A DNA stretch of 64,000 nucleotides from Pseudomonas sp. MRSN 12121. GTDB lineage: Bacteria; Pseudomonadota; Gammaproteobacteria; Pseudomonadales; Pseudomonadaceae. A program made the position numbers and the translations under genes. The stretch covers positions 4,239,388-4,303,387 of the forward strand of contig NZ_CP010892.1 of the NCBI RefSeq assembly GCF_000931465.1. Direction: 5' to 3'. Below the pieces are notes generated by a model. It was given only the letters and a program-made list of their open reading frames with translations, was not told the DNA's origin and did no database searches. Every line of letters starts with the position of its first letter. Within the stretch, counting starts at the first letter, position 1. Positions 39,616 through 47,558 of this stretch are shown piece after piece.

Positions 39616-42501
39616 TCAGAAGTTGTAACTGAGCCGCGTGTACAAGGTCCGTCCGAACGGGTCCGAGTAGCGCGGGTCGTAGCCGCTCTGGAAGGTGTAG
39701 GTCTGGTTGCTGAACGGTGGCTCGCGGTCGAACAGGTTCTTCACCCCGAGGGTCACGCCCAGGGTCTGGCGCCAGGTGTAAGTGCCGGCCAGGTCCCAGA
39801 CGTTGTAGGAGCCGACGCGGTTGTGGCTGTCGCGGTCGGAGTCGTGGTAGCCGCTGGTGTAGCGGTTGGTCAGGGTCGCGCCCAGCGGGCCCTGGTTCCA
39901 GGTCGCGGTCAGGCTGTGCCGCCAGCGCGCCACCGCACCGGCCGAGGCGAAGTCGCCGCCGCGAAAGTCCCCCAGCTTGTCGATGTATTCGCCCTTGAGC
40001 TGTTGCTGGTAGTCGTAGCGGGTGACGTAGGTGCCTTGCAGCCCCAGGCCGAACTCGCCCCAGGCCGTGGCCGGCAGGCGGTAGTCGAGGCTGACGTCGA
40101 CCCCGCTGGTCTTGAGCTTGCCCAGGTTGGCCATGCCGGTGACCACATGATCGATGGAGCCGTCGGCCTTGCGCACCAGGCGGTCGGCGTACAGGTCGGG
40201 GTCGTCGAAGGGCGCCGACTCGGGGAACTCGGCGATCTGGTTGGCGATCTTGATCCACCAGAAATCCAGCCCGGCGTTGAGCCGGTCGAAGGGCTGGTAG
40301 ACGAACCCCAGGGTCACGTTGCGCGCGGTTTCCGGTTTCAGCTCGGTGTTGCCGCCCGAGGTGCGGTTGAACTGCTGGGCGCAGTCGCGGTTGCCGATCC
40401 CGCCGTTGGCCGGGGTGCCGCCGGGGCACAGCCGCGGGTCGTTGTAGTTGGCATTGGTGTAGGAGGTGAAGGTCGGGTTGTACAGCTCGTACAGCGACGG
40501 CGCGCGGAAGCCCTCGCTGTAGGCGCCGCGCAGCACCAGTTCCTTGAAGGGCTGGAAGCGGAACGAGTACTTGGGATTGGTGGTGCTGCCGAAGTCACTG
40601 TACTTGTCATGGCGGATCGCCGCCGTCAGTTCCAGGCTGTCGAGCACCGGCACATTGAGTTCGGCGTATTGCGCCTGCACGCTGCGATCGCCCGACACGC
40701 TGCCGTTGGGGTCGACGCCGAGGCTCTGCACATTGCCGGCGAACGAGGCGAAGTCCTGGTGGAAGTCTTCCTTGCGGTACTCGCCGCCCAGGGCCAGAGC
40801 CGAGGGCCCGGCGCCGAACCAGTCGCCGATCTCGCGGCTGACCCGGCCGTCGATGGCCTTGACCCGGCCGACCGCCGTGGCGTAGTCGCCGTCCACCGTG
40901 TTGGCCGCCAGCAGCGCGCTGCCCGCCGCGGTCTGCGGGCCGAAGGGGTTGATCACGCCTGTGGCGATGCCCTGGGACACCGCCACATCGTTGACGTAGC
41001 CGCTGCGGATGGTGTTGACCACCTTGTTCTGGTTGTACGAGGCGCCGAGGTTGTAGTCCCAGCCGGCCAGGTTGCCGTCGAATGTCAGCAGCAGGCGCTG
41101 GCCGGTGTTGTCGTCCTCATGGCGCCGCGCACCGACGTCGCTTTCGCGCCAGTTGGCCGTCACCGGCTGGCTCGGGTCGAGGGCGAAGCCGCCGGGCCCC
41201 GGGGTGATGCCGTTGCCCGGGTAGAACGCCGTGCCCGGGTTGACCTGGTTGCCGAGCAGCGTGCCGGGGCCGATCTGGGTGCGGTTCTCGTTGCGCGCCC
41301 AGAAGTATTCGAGGCTGACCTTGTGGTCGTCGTTGATCTTGCCGGTGGCCTTGGCGAAGGCCGAGGTCTTTTCGGTTTCCGGCACCAGGTCCAGGTAGCT
41401 CCACAGGCTCTGCCGGCAGATCCCGTTGCGCGCCAGCAATCCCGGCGCGTTGCAGCCGGAACCGGCCAGCGGGTTGGTGGCGTTCGCGCCCTGGCTCCAG
41501 TTGGCCGGCGAGGCGGTGCCGGAGGTGTAGTCCAGGCCCCGGCCGGGCTGGTAGTTGTAGGTGTAGTTGCGGTCCTTGGCGGCCAGGCGCTCCTGCTTGT
41601 CGTAGCTGACCACGCCGAACACGTTGAAGCGGTCCTCCTCCAGGTCGCCGAGGCCCCAGCTGCCGCTGAAGTTCCTGCTCTCGCCGCCGCCGGAATGGGT
41701 CGGAGTGTCGTAGCTGGTACTGACCTCGCCGCGGGTCAGGCTCTGCTTGGTGATGAAGTTGATCACCCCGCCGATGGCGTCGGTGCCGTACAACGCCGAG
41801 GCGCCGTCGCGTAGCACTTCCACCCGGTCGATGGCGGCGAAGGGAATGGTGTTCAGGTCCACCCCGGAGCCGTTGATCGCGTTGGTCGCGTTGTTGCTCA
41901 GGCGCCGGCCGTTGAGCAGCACCAGGGTCTTGTTCGGGCCGATCCCCCGCAGGTCGGCGAAGGCCGCGCCGCCGCTGCTGGAACCCACCGAACGCCCGGA
42001 GCCGACCGAGGACTGGTTGGCGGAAATCCGGTTGATCAGTTCTTCGGTGGTGGTCACGCCCTGCTCGCGCAGCTTCTCGACCCGCAACACCGTGACCGGC
42101 ACCGCGGTCTCGGCATCGACCCGACGGATCGCGGTACCGGTCACTTCCACCCGCTGCAGTTGAGTGGTGGGCTGGGCGTCCGGCGCGGCGCTGCCGGTGT
42201 CCGCGGTAATGGTCACGCCCTGGCTGTCCTGCTGTTCCTTCAAGCCGCTGTCCTGCAAGGCCAGGGTCAACGCCTGGTGCCGGTCCAGATCGCCCTGGAT
42301 CGCCGGGGCATAACGGCCGCTCACCAGCTTCTGCTCGAAGGAGATCGGCAGGCCGGTCTGCCGGGAAATCTGCAACAGGGTCTGGTCCAGCGGCCCCGCG
42401 GGCAGGTTGAACGGGGTCGTCGCGGCCCAGGCCGGCAACACATTCAGCGCCGCCAGCAAGGCCAGGCACAAAGGGGATCTACGGGGTACGAACAGACTCA
42501 T
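39616..42501 (-). CDS. TonB-dependent receptor with STN signalling domain (first copy)
   Basis: An outer-membrane receptor of 961 residues. A signal peptide (about 1-27) is followed by an STN domain ('FNLPAGPLDQTLLQISRQTG', about 30-95) that signals to a FecR-type protein, then the plug ('LREQGVTTTEELINRISANQ', 'FADLRGIGPNKTLVLLNGRR', 'RVEVLRDGASALYGTDAIGG') and a long beta-barrel ending in Phe ('FGRTLYTRLSYNF'). ATG 42501 is preferred because AGGGATGG precedes it; the ATG at 42519 has no ribosome site. The barrel is larger than in many ferric-siderophore receptors. It is transcribed in the same direction as the yej genes and carries the shared block in its leader. The ligand is unknown. Confidence 0.92.
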   Translation of the reverse strand: MSLFVPRRSPLCLALLAALNVLPAWAATTPFNLPAGPLDQTLLQISRQTGLPISFEQKLVSGRYAPAIQGDLDRHQALTLALQDSGLKEQQDSQGVTITADTGSAAPDAQPTTQLQRVEVTGTAIRRVDAETAVPVTVLRVEKLREQGVTTTEELINRISANQSSVGSGRSVGSSSGGAAFADLRGIGPNKTLVLLNGRRLSNNATNAINGSGVDLNTIPFAAIDRVEVLRDGASALYGTDAIGGVINFITKQSLTRGEVSTSYDTPTHSGGGESRNFSGSWGLGDLEEDRFNVFGVVSYDKQERLAAKDRNYTYNYQPGRGLDYTSGTASPANWSQGANATNPLAGSGCNAPGLLARNGICRQSLWSYLDLVPETEKTSAFAKATGKINDDHKVSLEYFWARNENRTQIGPGTLLGNQVNPGTAFYPGNGITPGPGGFALDPSQPVTANWRESDVGARRHEDDNTGQRLLLTFDGNLAGWDYNLGASYNQNKVVNTIRSGYVNDVAVSQGIATGVINPFGPQTAAGSALLAANTVDGDYATAVGRVKAIDGRVSREIGDWFGAGPSALALGGEYRKEDFHQDFASFAGNVQSLGVDPNGSVSGDRSVQAQYAELNVPVLDSLELTAAIRHDKYSDFGSTTNPKYSFRFQPFKELVLRGAYSEGFRAPSLYELYNPTFTSYTNANYNDPRLCPGGTPANGGIGNRDCAQQFNRTSGGNTELKPETARNVTLGFVYQPFDRLNAGLDFWWIKIANQIAEFPESAPFDDPDLYADRLVRKADGSIDHVVTGMANLGKLKTSGVDVSLDYRLPATAWGEFGLGLQGTYVTRYDYQQQLKGEYIDKLGDFRGGDFASAGAVARWRHSLTATWNQGPLGATLTNRYTSGYHDSDRDSHNRVGSYNVWDLAGTYTWRQTLGVTLGVKNLFDREPPFSNQTYTFQSGYDPRYSDPFGRTLYTRLSYNF

Positions 42502-42508
42502 GGACAAC

Positions 42509-42537
42509 CATCCCTGCATTAGGTTTATGCAGGGATG
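42509..42537 (-). promoter_or_regulatory. Hairpin burying the ribosome-binding site of the first TonB receptor
   Basis: A perfect 11-bp stem, CATCCCTGCAT with ATGCAGGGATG, and a 7-base loop. On the minus strand its 3' arm contains AGGGA, the ribosome site for ATG 42501. The same arrangement is seen before the second receptor and yejA. It could also be a DNA operator. Confidence 0.65.
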
Positions 42538-42584
42538 TGCAACGGCCCGGCGGTTTTTATAGAGCGCGATTTAGACCATTGGGC
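42535..42584 (-). promoter_or_regulatory. Shared promoter-like block upstream of the first TonB receptor
   Basis: On the minus strand: CCAATGG, then TCTAAATCG, then CTATAAAAA (42563-42554 region), then 13 bases, then GCACAT (42540-42535). The TCTAAATCG part resembles the TAAAT-type -35 of iron-starvation sigma factors. The block is shared with yejA and the second receptor gene. Confidence 0.68.
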
Positions 42585-42633
42585 AATGAGCTTATGCCGG
42601 TCGTAGACCCCGTGGTGAATCAGGCCGGACGCC

Positions 42634-42727
42634 ATCGCGCGCAAGCTGCGCTCCTACACCGGAAGCGCGGATAAACCTCTATCTCGCAGGCGCCACCGAA
42701 CCCGTAGGAGCGCAGCTTGCGCGCGAT
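42634..42727. repeat. REPIN (CGCGCGC type)
   Basis: ATCGCGCGCAAGCTGCGCTC plus CTAC faces GTAGGAGCGCAGCTTGCGCG ending at 42727, with about 45 bases between. It is a third sequence variant of the repeat family in this window and lies between the two TonB receptor genes. Confidence 0.88.
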
Positions 42728-42765
42728 GCAGGCGCCGCGGTGCAGCGGGCCGCCCCCCATCGCCA

Positions 42766-45690
42766 TCAACCGCCAAAGTGATAACTCACATCCAGCCACC
42801 ACTGCCGGCCATAGGGGTCGTAGTTGCCGGTGGGGTAATACGGCCAGCCGCCGGAGTCGTCGCGCTTGACCTGGTCCAGCAGGTTGTTGACGGTCAGGCC
42901 GACGCTGGCGCGCTCGTTGAGCTGGTAGCGGGCGCTGGCGTTGAACACGGTCCAGGGCGACAGGCGCCCGTCGGCGTTGCCGTTGGTGACGCTGCCGTAG
43001 CGGATGCCCATCAGGGTGGCGCTGTAGTGCTGGTAATCCCAGGTCAGGCTGGCGTTGGCCTTGCTGCGCCAGTCGTGGTTGCTGCGGTCCACGCGCCAGT
43101 CCTGGCTCGGCGCGCTGTCCGACTCCTTGTAGTAATGCGAGAGCACCAGGGTGTAGCCCAGGGTCGAACTGAAGGCCCCGTACTCGCCGGCGCCCCAGCG
43201 GATATTGCTCTTGAGGTCGAGCCCGCTGACCCGCTCGCTGGCGGCGTTGATCGCATTGACCTGCACCCGCTGCAAGCGGTTCGGGTCCACCGCGGCAGTG
43301 CCCGGGTTGCGCTGGATGCGCGCCAGGGTCGCCTGGCAACTGGCCGAATCGATGTCCAGGGCGCCGCTGCGGCAGGCGTTCTCCTCTTGCAGCAGGCGAT
43401 CCTGGTCGACCGTGGTCAGCAGGTCTTCGATCTGCACCCGCCAGTAGTCCACCGACACATCGAAATGGCGCGACGGCGACCAGACAAAACCGTAGGTCCA
43501 GGACTTGCCGCGCTCGGACTTGAGGTCGGCGGTGCCGCTCTGGGTGTAGTCCACCCGCCCGCGATCGCAGGCGCCCTCCACGCCCTGGCTGCAACCGTAG
43601 TAGTCGATCTGGTCCGGCACATAGCCGTTGGTGTCGGCCTGGTAGATGTAGTTCAGGTCCGGGGCGCGGAAGCTGGTGCCGTAGCTGCCGCGCAGCAGCA
43701 GGCTGTTCAGCGGGCGCCATTCCAGGCCCAGGTTGTAGGTCTTCTGCTGCTCGGTGCGGCCGCTGAATTTGTACTGGTCCCAGCGCCCCGCCAACGACGC
43801 CAGCAGGCTGTCGGCGAGCGGTACGCTGAACTCGCCGCCGGCCGCGTAGCGCTTGCGCGAGCCGCCGGAGCTGCGGGCCGGCGTGGCACCGTAGAAGGTG
43901 CCGTCGTTGAGCCTGTCGTCCGGGTCGATGCGGTACTCCTGCTTGCCCATTTCCAGGACGCCGGCGAAGCCCACCGGCCCGGCCGGCAGGTCGAACAGCT
44001 CGCCGTTGAGCGAAGCGTTGTAGCTCTGCGACACCGACTTGCTGCTCTGGGTCAGGTTGCGGCGAAACTGCCGCCATTCCTGCTCGCTCAGCGGCCGGTC
44101 GAGACGCGAGGCGTCCGGGGCGAACACCGGGTAACCGCCCTGCTCGCCCAGCTGCGGCCCCAGGTAGAAATCGCGGATCCCGGCCAGCGGCGTGTAGCGC
44201 GAACTGCGCACGCTGCGGTACTCCGAGCGGTTGGCCGCCAGATCGTAGTTCCAGGCCGTGTCGGCGATCCGGTCGGACAGGCCCAGGGTGCCGGTCCACG
44301 AAGTGTCGCGCCACTTGGTGTTGTTACTGGTGCGCCCGCCGATTTCCTCCTCGGAGAAACGCCGGTACCAGCGCTCCAGGTTGCCGGTGTTCTGGTTGAC
44401 GAAGTCCGGCGAGGTGAAGCTCGGCCCGCGGGTGTTGTTCTGGATATGGTCCAGGCCGTACATCAGGTCGGCGAACAGCTTGCCGCTGTCGCTGAAATGC
44501 CAGGTGCCACGGGTGTAGCCGTCGTAGTTTTCCTTCTGGGTCTGCAGGGTCCAGTAATCGTTGTAGACCTGGTCGGTGGTACAGCGCCCGCCGCTGCCGC
44601 CCAGGTGGTTGCCGAACACCCCCGGGTACGCGCCGCAACCGGGCCCCAAGTACTTGCCGCTGTCGAGGTTGCGCCGGTAGCCCACGTCCAGGGCCGGGCC
44701 GCTGTCCATGAAGCCGCGGTCGTCGGCCCAGATCGGCTCGCGCCGGGTCAGCTCGAGGCCGAACAGGCCGTCGAAATCCCCCCAGCTGCCACCGCCGCTG
44801 ATCTGCAGGCGCTGGTTGTCGCCGCCCCCGCGCTCGGTGGTGCCACCGCGCAGGTTGACGTCGATGCCGCTGGCCTGTTCCTTGAGGATGATGTTGACCA
44901 CCCCGGCGATCGCGTCCGAACCGTAGATCGCCGAGGCGCCGCTGCTGAGGATCTCGATCCGGTCGATCACCGCCGAAGGGATATTGGCCAGGTTGGTGAA
45001 ATTGACCTGGCCGTCGTAGGCCGTCGGGTAGTCCGCCACCCGCCGGCCGTTGATCAGCACCATCGTGTGGTTGGGCCCCAGCCCGCGCAGGTTGAGGGCG
45101 CTGGCGGCGGGCTGGAAGGTATTGCCGTAGTCCTCGCCCTGGGTCATGCCGGTGTTCTGGGTCTGGGTCGCCAGGGCGTCGTAGACGTTGCGGTAGCCGC
45201 GGGCCTCCATCTCCTGGTGGGTGATGACGTTCACCGGGGTGGCGCCATCGGACTGGGCGCGGGCGATGCGCGAGCCGGTCACCGTGACCTTTTCCAGCTG
45301 CGGCTCGCGCGCCGCGACGCTGAGTGCAGGGCTGGCCTTGGCGCTGGCCGCAGCGCTGCGGATGGTCAGCCCCTGCTCGCTGTGCTGGGCTTCCAGGCCC
45401 GTGCCCTGCAAGGCTTTGTCCACCGCCTGCTGGCTGCCCAGGGCGCCGCGGATGGCCGGGCTGCGCTTGCCCTGCACCAGGTTCTGGCTGAACGAAATCG
45501 GCACCCCGCTCTGCCGCGAGATGTCCAGCAGCACCTCGTCCAGCGGGCCGGCGGCAATGTCGAAGACCACCTGCTGCGCCGCGGCCGGCTGGGCCCAGGC
45601 GACAGGCCCCTGGGCCGAGCCCATGGCCAGTGCCAGGGCCAGGTACAGCCGTTGCTGGCGGGGTGACTTGAAGAGGCTTGATCGGCTCAT
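42766..45690 (-). CDS. TonB-dependent receptor with STN signalling domain (second copy)
   Basis: An outer-membrane receptor of 974 residues. A signal peptide (to about residue 33, 'GPVAWA') is followed by an STN domain ('FDIAAGPLDEVLLDISRQSG', about 43-110), a plug ('EARGYRNVYDALATQTQNTG', 'NLRGLGPNHTMVLINGRRVA', 'RIEILSSGASAIYGSDAIAG') and a C-terminal barrel ending '...WWLDVSYHFGG'. It shares the architecture of the first receptor, but the barrels differ clearly, so the two are not a recent duplication. It lies directly after fecR, the usual place for the receptor that triggers the sigma factor. ATG 45690 follows AGGGAA within a hairpin. The ligand is unknown. Confidence 0.92.
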   Translation of the reverse strand: MSRSSLFKSPRQQRLYLALALAMGSAQGPVAWAQPAAAQQVVFDIAAGPLDEVLLDISRQSGVPISFSQNLVQGKRSPAIRGALGSQQAVDKALQGTGLEAQHSEQGLTIRSAAASAKASPALSVAAREPQLEKVTVTGSRIARAQSDGATPVNVITHQEMEARGYRNVYDALATQTQNTGMTQGEDYGNTFQPAASALNLRGLGPNHTMVLINGRRVADYPTAYDGQVNFTNLANIPSAVIDRIEILSSGASAIYGSDAIAGVVNIILKEQASGIDVNLRGGTTERGGGDNQRLQISGGGSWGDFDGLFGLELTRREPIWADDRGFMDSGPALDVGYRRNLDSGKYLGPGCGAYPGVFGNHLGGSGGRCTTDQVYNDYWTLQTQKENYDGYTRGTWHFSDSGKLFADLMYGLDHIQNNTRGPSFTSPDFVNQNTGNLERWYRRFSEEEIGGRTSNNTKWRDTSWTGTLGLSDRIADTAWNYDLAANRSEYRSVRSSRYTPLAGIRDFYLGPQLGEQGGYPVFAPDASRLDRPLSEQEWRQFRRNLTQSSKSVSQSYNASLNGELFDLPAGPVGFAGVLEMGKQEYRIDPDDRLNDGTFYGATPARSSGGSRKRYAAGGEFSVPLADSLLASLAGRWDQYKFSGRTEQQKTYNLGLEWRPLNSLLLRGSYGTSFRAPDLNYIYQADTNGYVPDQIDYYGCSQGVEGACDRGRVDYTQSGTADLKSERGKSWTYGFVWSPSRHFDVSVDYWRVQIEDLLTTVDQDRLLQEENACRSGALDIDSASCQATLARIQRNPGTAAVDPNRLQRVQVNAINAASERVSGLDLKSNIRWGAGEYGAFSSTLGYTLVLSHYYKESDSAPSQDWRVDRSNHDWRSKANASLTWDYQHYSATLMGIRYGSVTNGNADGRLSPWTVFNASARYQLNERASVGLTVNNLLDQVKRDDSGGWPYYPTGNYDPYGRQWWLDVSYHFGG

Positions 45691-45697
45691 CGGAGCA

Positions 45698-45726
45698 ATT
45701 CCCTGTTGATTGCAGTTGCAGGGAAT
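45698..45726 (-). promoter_or_regulatory. Hairpin burying the ribosome-binding site of the second TonB receptor
   Basis: An 8-bp stem, ATTCCCTG with CAGGGAAT, and a 13-base loop. On the minus strand the 3' arm carries AGGGAA, the ribosome site 8 bases before ATG 45690. Third example of the same layout in this regulon. Confidence 0.6.
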
Positions 45727-45774
45727 GAGCGCCGACCGGGCGGTTTTTATAGGGGGACGATTAGGCCAAGGGGT
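45725..45774 (-). promoter_or_regulatory. Shared promoter-like block upstream of the second TonB receptor
   Basis: On the minus strand: CCCCTTGG, then CCTAATCG, then CTATAAAAA, then 13 bases, then GCTCAT. It lies between the fecR stop and this receptor gene. The match to the other two blocks is strongest over CTATAAAAACCGCC. Confidence 0.66.
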
Positions 45775-45796
45775 TATGGCTTTATAACCGCGCCTT

Positions 45797-46750
45797 TCAG
45801 CGCGGTTCGATGCTGACCCAGTACGGGCTGTGGTAGCGGACGCGGATCGGCAGCGAACGCTCGAGCAATTGCAGGCTGCGGTCGCTGTCGTCCAGCGGGT
45901 AGATGCCGCTCAGGCGCAGCTCGGCCACCTGGGGGCTGAGGCGAATAATCCCGCGCCGGTAGCCCCGCAGGCTGTCGACCACCTCGCGCAGCGGCCGGTC
46001 GCGGGCCTCGAACACCCCGGAGGTCCAGGCGCTTTCATGGCCCTTGGCGGCTTCCAGCTGCAACAGCCCACGACCGTCGAAACGCAGGCTTTCGCCGGCC
46101 TCCACCACCTGCCGCGCACCACTGGCGGTGAGCACCTCGACCTGGGAATGCAGCATCACCAGGCGCGTCCAGTCGTCGCTGCGCTCCACCAGGAAGCGAG
46201 TCCCCAGGGCCTGCATGCGCCCGTGCTCGGTCGCCACCACAAAGGGCCGCTGCGGGTCCCGGGCCACGTCCACCAGCAACTGGCCGTTGCGCAGTTGCAG
46301 CAACCGTTGCCCGGCATCGAACCGCGGCACGACCTGGCTGCAGGCATTGAGGGTCAGGGCGCTGCCGTCGGCCAGGGTGAAGTCGCGGCGCTCGCCGGTG
46401 CCGGTGTACAGGGCATCCGCCTCGGGCACCAGGCCGTAGCGGCGGCCGAGCAGGGTCGCCGCCAGCGCCAGGGTCAGCAGGCCCAGGCTGCCGCCGATGA
46501 AGCGCCGGCGGCTCGAGGGTGCATCGAGGCTGTGCAGCAGGCTGTCCCGGGACAGGTGGCGCAAGGCCGGGCTGCGCAACACCCCCAGGCCGCCGCCCAT
46601 CATGGCGATGATCTGTTCGTGTTGCGGGTCGGCGGCCCGCCAGTCGTGGAAGGCCTGGCGCTCCTGGGCATTCATCTGTCCCGACTGCAACCGCGCCATC
46701 CATTGCGCCGCCTCGTCGACCAGCGCGTCGTTCGCGCGCGGCCGGTTCAT
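45797..46750 (-). CDS. FecR-type anti-sigma / signal-transducing protein
   Basis: A 317-residue inner-membrane regulator. The N-terminal cytosolic segment has the FecR_N motif 'DEAAQWMARLQSGQMNAQER...FHDWRAADPQH', which binds the sigma factor. One membrane helix follows (about 85-101). The periplasmic FecR domain ('YTGTGERRDFTLADGSALTL...PFVVATEHGRMQALGTRFLV') receives the signal from a receptor STN domain. The start overlaps the sigma stop by 4 bases (ATGA). It probably controls both STN receptors encoded downstream. Confidence 0.92.
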   Translation of the reverse strand: MNRPRANDALVDEAAQWMARLQSGQMNAQERQAFHDWRAADPQHEQIIAMMGGGLGVLRSPALRHLSRDSLLHSLDAPSSRRRFIGGSLGLLTLALAATLLGRRYGLVPEADALYTGTGERRDFTLADGSALTLNACSQVVPRFDAGQRLLQLRNGQLLVDVARDPQRPFVVATEHGRMQALGTRFLVERSDDWTRLVMLHSQVEVLTASGARQVVEAGESLRFDGRGLLQLEAAKGHESAWTSGVFEARDRPLREVVDSLRGYRRGIIRLSPQVAELRLSGIYPLDDSDRSLQLLERSLPIRVRYHSPYWVSIEPR

Positions 46751-47259
46751 GCCTCGGCCATCGCCAGGTAACAGCGCTTGAACGCCTCGGCCATGTACTG
46801 CTGGACGCGACTGGTGGAGACCCCCAGTCGCTGGCCGATTTCGGCGTAGGTCAGGCCGTCGAGCTGGTGGTAGAGAAAGGCCGTCCTGGCCTTGGCCGAG
46901 AGGCCGTTGAGCAGGCGGTCCACGGCCAGCAGCGCCTCGATCACCAGCGCCCGCTCCTCGGGCGAGGGGTGCACGGGCGTCGGCGCCAGGGCCAGGCTTT
47001 CGAGGTAGGCGCGCTCCAGGTCCTGGCGCCGCCAGCCTTCGTAGACCAGGCGCCGGGCGATGGTGGTCAGCAGCGCCCGCGGTTCGCGGATCGAGGTCGG
47101 GTCCGGCAGCGCCAGCACCCGCAGGAAGGTTTCCGAGGCGATGTCCTGCGCACTGTGGTGACAGCCCAGGGCACGCCCCACCGCGGCGCACAACCATGAA
47201 TAGTCGCGTTTGAACATCTGCCCGACCAGCGGGTAATGAGGGTTCCGATTCTCACCCAT
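46747..47259 (-). CDS. ECF RNA polymerase sigma factor, FecI type
   Basis: A 170-residue ECF sigma factor. Region 2 is 'MFKRDYSWLCAAVGRALGCH...AQDIASETFLRVL' and region 4 'LSAKARTAFLYHQLDGLTYAEIGQRLGVSTSRVQQYMAEAF', as in FecI. ATG 47259 is chosen over GTG 47274 for its better spacing to GGGGGAG. It is the first gene of the fecI-fecR-receptor-receptor-yej series. No clear Fur box is seen upstream. The shared blocks before the downstream genes are its likely targets. Confidence 0.92.
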   Translation of the reverse strand: MGENRNPHYPLVGQMFKRDYSWLCAAVGRALGCHHSAQDIASETFLRVLALPDPTSIREPRALLTTIARRLVYEGWRRQDLERAYLESLALAPTPVHPSPEERALVIEALLAVDRLLNGLSAKARTAFLYHQLDGLTYAEIGQRLGVSTSRVQQYMAEAFKRCYLAMAEA

Positions 47260-47558
47260 GCCTTGCTCCCCCACGAGACGCTCCCTCTCCCGAAACCTGC
47301 TGGCTGAGCCGGGACATTGCCGGCCCAGGATTTAGGGAAGCGACTGTGCAACAGGGCTGAATCCATTTGGAAGTAATTAAAAATTAGCCATCCCGAACTA
47401 ACGAATATATGTCGCCTGGCGCCTCGCGGCGGCGCACCACTCGCTTGATTGATCTCGGTCAGCAGCGTGCCCGGAGGTCCCCACTACTCTTGCGCCTCCA
47501 TCGGCCAGGGACGGCTTGTCGCAATGGCCGCACGTATCACCCTCAAGGAAGAGTCGCT
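47260..47558. other. Divergent control region between the ECF sigma gene and the HypX-like gene
   Basis: About 300 bp without a gene. The middle (47360-47410) is AT-rich and likely holds promoters for both directions. I find neither the CTATAAAAA block of the receptor genes nor a convincing Fur box here. Confidence 0.5.

Noticed and set aside
42620..44314. A 564-codon second frame on the minus strand overlapping the second TonB receptor
   Set aside because: It overlaps the receptor frame over its full coding part, is Arg/Gly/Pro-rich and has no domain. It is a frame-shifted shadow.
47260..47558. A Fur box before the ECF sigma gene
   Set aside because: Such sigma genes are usually Fur-controlled, but no stretch resembles the consensus well enough to report.
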